Shown here in pieces: positions 59,421-64,000 of a stretch of DNA of 64,000 nt. The notes beneath the pieces were generated by a model, which had not been told where the DNA came from, ran no database searches, and saw only the letters and a list, made by a program, of their open reading frames with translations. Position numbers and translations under genes: made by a program. The stretch's first letter is position 1. Every line of letters begins with the position of its first letter. Source of the stretch: Cycas panzhihuaensis (lineage: Eukaryota; Cycadophyta); assembly GCA_023213395.1 (NCBI GenBank), contig CM041465.1, forward strand, positions 151,101,741 to 151,165,740, written 5' to 3'.

Positions 59421-61448
59421 CAACTATGATCATTCCTTGGGCTCACTAGTTTTTATCGATACTTCGTACGTAATTATACTACTCTTGTCGCCCCATTAAC
59501 CAACCTCCTTTGCAAAGAGGCTTTCCAATGGTCTCTAGAAGCAGATGTTACCTTTTCTCACCTCAAGGTCATAATGACCTCCACTCTAGTCCTCATCACT
59601 CATGATTCCAACCAATCCTTCTAACTTGAATGCAATGCTTTAGGATTTGGTTTAAGTACAGTCCTATTACAAGACTCTCATCCCATTGCATTCGAAAGCC
59701 AAAACTTAAAAGATCACGAGCTTTGTCTCTCTACATATCAGAAAGAGATAAAAGCTATTCTTCACGCTATTGATAAATGATGGCAATATCTCTTAGGCTC
59801 TAAGTTTACTATTCTCATGGATCATTGTAACCTCCATAATTTATTGACTCAACTAGTCTTGTCTAAAGAACAAGCTAAGTGGGTTCACCGATTACAAGTA
59901 TTTGCTTCTCAATAACATATAAAAAAGACAAAGATAATATAGTGGCAGATGCCCTTTCACGTCTTCACCCTAATGATAATGTTCCTAACCCAAGCCTCCA
60001 TGCCATTAGCAATCCCCAACCACTTTGGCTTGATGAACTATGTGTTAAAAACTAAGACTAACTAGACTATCCCAATTGGAGAAAAAAAGTTCTCACCCAT
60101 AAAGGTTGGTCAAACTTTAACAATCACCTCCTCTACCACAATCATATCTTTGTCCATCCTTCCTCCTTATTCATCCCTAAAATCCTAACAAAATACCACT
60201 TGTCCCCCCTCAGTGGCCACTCTAGCTTTGATAAGACTTATCAACAGATTCACGCAAATTTCTTTTGGCCCCATATGAAGACCACCATATTCACCTTCGT
60301 ATTAGAATGTGACACCTGTCAGTGAAATAAAGTAGAGACCAAACCTCTCTCTAGCCTTCTCCAACCATTAAATATTCCTCAAGGCAAGTGGAAAGATATT
60401 GCCATGGACTTCATCACGGGCCTACTTCCATCTGCCAGGTTTGACTCCATTTGGGTAGTCATTGATCGATTAACCAAGTACTCACACTTTCTCTAGGTGC
60501 ACACCTCATATTCATCCTCCTGTCTCACTGACTTGTATGTCCAGTTCATATTTCGCCTCCATGACTTCCCATCATCTATCATTTGTGACCATGACCCTAA
60601 GTTTACTAGCTCCTTTTGGTAAGAACTCTTTAAGGCTGTTGGAACCTTATTTAATATAAGTTTTACCTACCACCCATAAACAGATGGTCAATCTGAGGTT
60701 CTAAACAAAACTTTAAAAAGTTATCTACATTACTTTGTCTTAGAAGACCAAGATAAGTGGACCTCATGGCTTGCCCTGGCTGAGTATTGGTATTACTCTT
60801 CCCATCATTCTGCCATTAGTATGTCCTCCTTTTTGGCTCTTTACGACTACCATCCACCTTCCCACCATACCCTAGCCACCAACTTTCGGATAACTTCTGT
60901 GCAATAAAAGCTTCAAAAAATGGATCAAATCTTACATGCCCTTTGACAGAATTTAGCCAATGCCCAAAATTGAATGAAGCAACTCGCAGACTACCACTGA
61001 TCTGATTTATCCTTTGATATTGGAGATCTAGTATACCTTTGGCTCTAAACTTATAAGCAACAATCCCTTAAGTCACATTAAGCGCATAAACTAAGCCCCC
61101 GCTATTATGGCCCTTATAAGATCCTACACAAAATTAGTGAAGTTGCTTATGCCCTTGAACTCCCCCCAAATACTAATATCCATAATGTTTTCCATGTGTC
61201 CTACCTAAAAAAATACCTTGGAACTAAAGTTATACCCCATACAACCTTACCCATTCTCTTTAAAGAGCAAACTCTTATAATTCCTCTTAGTAAAATCCTT
61301 GCCAGTCACCAGCGCTACCTCCAGAATCATACTATTTCTGAACACTTGGTATAGTGGGTCAGCTATGATACAGATGAAGCTACTTGAGAATTCGATGAGT
61401 TTATTCAGCAACATTCTCATCTCCAACGTTACAAGGACTCAGCGTCTT
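59421..61448 (+). pseudogene. Gypsy2 RNase H, integrase and chromodomain (broken)
   Basis: RT thumb/connection: SLGLTSFYRYFV-like region at 59436. RNase H: LECNALGFGLSTVLLQ (59627), HPIAFESQNLK, KFTILMDHCNLHNLL (59802). Integrase zinc finger: HLSP-SGHSSFDKTY (about 60198) and CDTC (60311). Core: MDFITGLLPSARFDSIWVVI (60404) with D, DHDPKFTSSFW (60589) with D, and TDGQSEVLNKTLKSY (60682) with E, so the D-D-E set is present. C-terminal part: [11 protein letters not shown] and [13 protein letters not shown] (about 61180). Chromodomain-like tail: [10 protein letters not shown], then HLV-WVSYDTDEATWEFDEF (61340-61400), which matches the chromovirus integrase end thought to steer insertion to certain chromatin. 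About a dozen stops. Confidence 0.9.
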
Positions 61449-61461
61449 AGAGGGGGGGACC

Positions 61462-61807
61462 TATAACATAACCCCACCTTTCCTTAGCATTAGCGAGCGG
61501 GAGCCACCAACAAGTAAGGATTAAGGTGTTTATTAAGATGTGTGTATGGACCGCTAAGTCAACCAATAAGATGTAAGGCCATTAGGGCCACCAATAGAAT
61601 CATACGAATGAAGACCCTTACTTGTGTATTTAAAAGGTTAAATCACTTGTAATGTTGTTGAATATGGTATCTTGAAAGAGTAAGTACTTTAGTACTTATT
61701 TTGGTGATTCACTATCTGTGATCTGCTTACACACTTGTATTATTTTGGCTTCATTTTCTACTAATTTTTGCACCTATAAGTCTATATTTCTGAGAGGTAA
61801 CACTCTA
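61462..61807 (+). repeat. Gypsy2 3' LTR
   Basis: TATAACATAACCCC...AACACTCTA, 346 bp, same length as the 5' copy; followed by GTTGC. Confidence 0.93.
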
Positions 61808-62905
61808 GTTGCTATAACCCTTTTCCATTCCCCATTAAAAATAGGAAGAAATTTTTATGGATTTTATTACAGGTCTTCTACATTCAGAAGAAAGAGACAC
61901 AATTTTTGTAGTGGTAGACAGATTAACTAAATATGTCTATTTTAGGGAAACTTAAATAGGAGCAAAAGTAAGCCAAATAACAGAATTATATATGAAAAAA
62001 CTTCATAGACTACATGGCCTTTCAAAAGTTATAATTAGTGGCATGGATCCCAAATTCACAAGTTACTTTTGGAAGGAGTTGTTCAAATTAGTCGATACTA
62101 GCCTATACATGAGCTCATCATACCATTTGCAGATAGATGCCTAGATAGAAATAGTTAATAAATGTGCAGAGGGATACTTAAGAAACTTCATATCAAATAA
62201 ATAGATGCAATGACATTGATGGCTCCATCTAGCAGAATGGTAGTATAACACCACATACCATGCAGCAACAAAATATTCACTATTTCAAGCAATATATAGG
62301 TATGAACATCCATCATTCTTGAATTGGCTAAATATGTCTAAAGTGTAAATAGTCCAAGAAAACTTATAATAGATGCAAGAAACAATTTGAATACTAAAGA
62401 ATAATTTGGAGGTAGTGAAGAATAAGATGAAACAACAAGCAAATGAAAAGAGATTTGAATGGAGTTTCGAGATAGGAGAATGGATATTCTTAAGACTCTA
62501 ACCCTACAAACAAATATTAATAAAATAAAATAATTGATATAAATTATCACCAAGATTCTTTAGATCATATCAGATCAAGGAATATATAAGGGAAGTGGCA
62601 TATCAGTTAAAATTACCACTAGAAAGTAAAATCTATAATATCTTCTACATGTCTTATTTAAAGAAAAAGTTAGGCAAAAAGGAGGCTTCACAAACAAATT
62701 TCCTAATACTAAATGAAGAAGGAATGATGATAGTGGAACTTGAGGGGATACTAAAGACTAGGGAGAAGAATTTATAATCTAGGATAATAAAAGAATATCT
62801 CATCAAATGGAAGATATTGGAGCTTGAAGATGTAATGTAGGAGTCTAAAGAATGGATGCAGAAAAATGGGCCCTTACTAATGTTTTAAGGGCAAAGCATG
62901 TTTTA
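61808..62905 (+). pseudogene. Gypsy1 integrase core and chromodomain-like end (broken)
   Basis: Continues the integrase frame from 54702. The core has MDFITGLLHSEERDTIFVVV (61857) with the first D, GMDPKFTSYFW (62041) with the second D, and IEIVNKCAEGYL (about 62150) with the E. C-terminal blocks are AEWYYNTTYHAATKYSLFQA (62235), LSPRFFRSYQI and YNIFYMSYLKKKLG (62633). A chromodomain-like segment follows with EGILKTREKN, EYLIKWKILELEDVM and ESKEWM (62740-62860). In the family the segment reads I-D-R------LVKW-----ATWE. It ends at the purine tract before the right LTR. Stops are frequent. Confidence 0.88.
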
Positions 62906-62918
62906 AAGGGGAGGAACT

Positions 62919-63503
62919 TATAACATTCCAAAAATCTAGTCAAAACTATGCCATGTAACCATTTAAATTAAAGGCCTCTAAATGAGGATTCTAATAGTTC
63001 AGACGAAAGTCAATTATGACATCTGTATCAAAAGTTATGAGCATTTAAAATTAACCTGCTAGTTTTATAGAAGTTCTAGCCAACTTCTATTTAAGTGGTA
63101 TTAAGGATAATATCACCCAGTTTGGTTATTTTTTAGTTAGAGTATTTTGATCACTATATATAGGAAGTTTTGGCTACATCCCAAACCATCTTCAGAGGTT
63201 CTTTTGGATATGTATTTTCAATTTAAGGTTACAATTAGCTTGCCTATTTGGGGGTTGTAGTTTGGAGGGTTTCTCACCTCGAAGAGGAAATCTCACTTCT
63301 TCAAGAAACACTGGTATTTTATTATAATTTTGCTCTAATTTTGGTATTATTTAATAATAAAGATTATTATTTACTTCTATGGATTTTATAATTCATGTTC
63401 CTTATTTATTTTCCTATTGAATAATATCTAGTTATTATTTTTTGTGGATTATTACCTAGATTTTTTAGGAAAATTATTGTAAGAGTAGAACAAGATTGCT
63501 ACA
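62919..63503 (+). repeat. Gypsy1 3' LTR
   Basis: TATAACATTCC...GATTGCTACA, 585 bp, with the same internal TATA box and AATAATAAAG as the left copy. Confidence 0.92.
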
Positions 63504-63678
63504 CTCTATAAACTAGTTTTTCATCTAAAGTAGCATTTTCTCTAATGTCATCAAATTCATCTTCGATAAATTCCCATATATCTTTAGCTATGAAGATTGG
63601 ATTCATTCTCTTACTCTAATTAAAGAAGTTGGTTCCATCAAATTTAGGTATGATCATGTTCCTAAAGTTTATTGCCAT
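63504..63678 (-). pseudogene. Copia B gag N-terminus (right of Gypsy1)
   Basis: From an ATG at 63678 the minus strand encodes MAINFRNMIIPKFDGTNFFN, a stop replacing the usual Trp, then AKDIWEFIEDEFDDI and TLDEKLVY, and continues in frame at 44129 once Gypsy1 is set aside. It matches the first block of E gag (IPTFDGTNF) and TR3 gag. Confidence 0.85.
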
Positions 63679-64000
63679 TGTAAATTTCACTATCTTTAGT
63701 GTACTCCAAAAGTTTAAATGTATTTGTATACTATCTACCTAGGAGGTTTCTAATCTAGAGTTCTAAGTCTTAGGGTCTCTAAGGAATGCTCTCAATTGTT
63801 ATCCTATCTAATGGTACCTACCCACAAGTGGTAAACTAGGGACCTAATATACTAGTACACAACATGTAAAGAAGGTCAAGGACCCCCTTAATTTATTGAT
63901 CCACCTACGCCAAACTTATGCCTAGTAATAGATCTAACATTGAGAACTTGACCAACTAAGGCACTCACCCCCTTTAGGTCTAGCTTGGTCTCCAAACTCC
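63679..64000 (-). other. Copia B leader, to the window end
   Basis: Upstream of Copia B gag on the minus strand. No coding similarity; no PBS or LTR recognised before position 64000. Confidence 0.55.

Larger units (their letters stand above)
54703..61807 (+). mobile_element. Gypsy2: Ty3/gypsy chromovirus-type element inside Gypsy1 integrase
   Basis: Two 346-bp LTRs (54703-55048; 61462-61807) with a perfect five-base duplication GTTGC (54698-54702 and 61808-61812). PBS at 55051-55062, a 1.3-kb leader, gag, protease, RT, RNase H, integrase, chromodomain, polypurine tract AGAGGGGGGGACC (61449-61461) and 3' LTR. RT is interrupted by a 651-bp solo LTR. It has fewer stops than Gypsy1, so it is younger, in line with the nesting. 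LTR divergence is roughly one tenth by eye. Confidence 0.95.
44130..63503 (+). mobile_element. Gypsy1: Ty3/gypsy chromovirus-type element, 19.4 kb with nested insertions
   Basis: LTRs at 44130-44712 and 62919-63503 (583 and 585 bp) flank gag, protease, RT, RNase H, integrase and a chromodomain-like end. Integrase after RT defines Ty3/gypsy. The target duplication CTTTA (44125-44129) / CTCTA (63504-63508) has one mismatch. The purine tract AAAGGGGAGG (62906-62915) precedes the right LTR. Two insertions interrupt it: TR3 (46130-52690) in protease and Gypsy2 (54703-61807) in integrase. Without them the element is about 5.7 kb. Many stops; the LTRs are clearly diverged, so it is older than Gypsy2. 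Confidence 0.93.
39820..64000 (-). mobile_element. Copia B: minus-strand Ty1/copia element split by Gypsy1, extending past the window end
   Basis: The 3' LTR (39820-40110) and polypurine tract (40111-40120) lie at left. Then, reading rightward, come RNase H, RT, integrase, pre-integrase and gag up to 44129, the 19.4-kb Gypsy1 insertion, and the gag N-terminus at 63504-63678. The 5' leader fills the remainder to 64000, and the 5' LTR must be beyond the window. Removing Gypsy1 and one copy of its CTTTA/CTCTA duplication restores one continuous gag frame. Stops occur throughout. Its original left edge is at 35709 in the unduplicated arrangement. Confidence 0.88.

Overview
The window is repeat-rich nuclear DNA of a seed plant. 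The evidence is plant-type Ty1/copia and Ty3/gypsy (chromovirus) retrotransposons primed by initiator-Met tRNA (TGGTATCAGAG), an L1-type LINE and a decayed copy of a spliceosomal WD40 gene, all in AT-rich DNA with long TA microsatellites. I see no intact host gene, rRNA, tRNA or CRISPR. The species cannot be named from this sequence; a large, transposon-filled genome is an inference.

Layout. 17-2592: a GC-richer long terminal repeat (LTR), TG...CA, related to a solo LTR at 47289-50059. 2593-15886: mostly featureless AT-rich DNA with a compound microsatellite (5001-5211), an antisense copia gag remnant (6610-7472), an antisense LINE reverse-transcriptase piece (10025-10560) and a U5 snRNP 40 kDa WD40 pseudogene (12785-13590). 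15887-23583: a non-autonomous minus-strand element (D) carrying a second minus-strand element (E, 17722-21867) that encodes only gag. 23604-23710: palindromic CA/TG microsatellite. 23714-26899: no gene, one 114-bp tandem duplication.

26905-64000 is a nest of insertions. A decayed minus-strand element (C) is represented by a primer-binding site and part of an LTR at 34604-35708. Copia A (26905-34569, +, duplication GTATC) lies beside that site. Copia B (minus, from 35709 to beyond 64000) sits in C's LTR. Gypsy1 (44130-63503, +) sits in B's gag. Gypsy1 is itself interrupted by a second gag-only element (TR3, 46130-52690, minus, in protease) and by Gypsy2 (54703-61807, +, in integrase). TR3 carries the 2.77-kb solo LTR and Gypsy2 carries a 651-bp solo LTR (58690-59340). 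Target duplications, and protein reading frames that resume after the inserts, fix the order. The deepest chain is C > B > Gypsy1 > TR3 > solo LTR.

After these events a 4.1-kb block (32317-36421), running from Copia A's RT through its 3' LTR, C's LTR piece and B's 3' LTR into B's RNase H, was duplicated in tandem (36422-40534).

Elements E, TR3 and B share LTR ends, related gag and paired hairpins just downstream of the LTR TATA box. The hairpin stems show compensatory changes, which suggests a selected RNA structure and a possible autonomous (B) / gag-only (E, TR3) partnership. All coding copies here are broken by stops or frameshifts.
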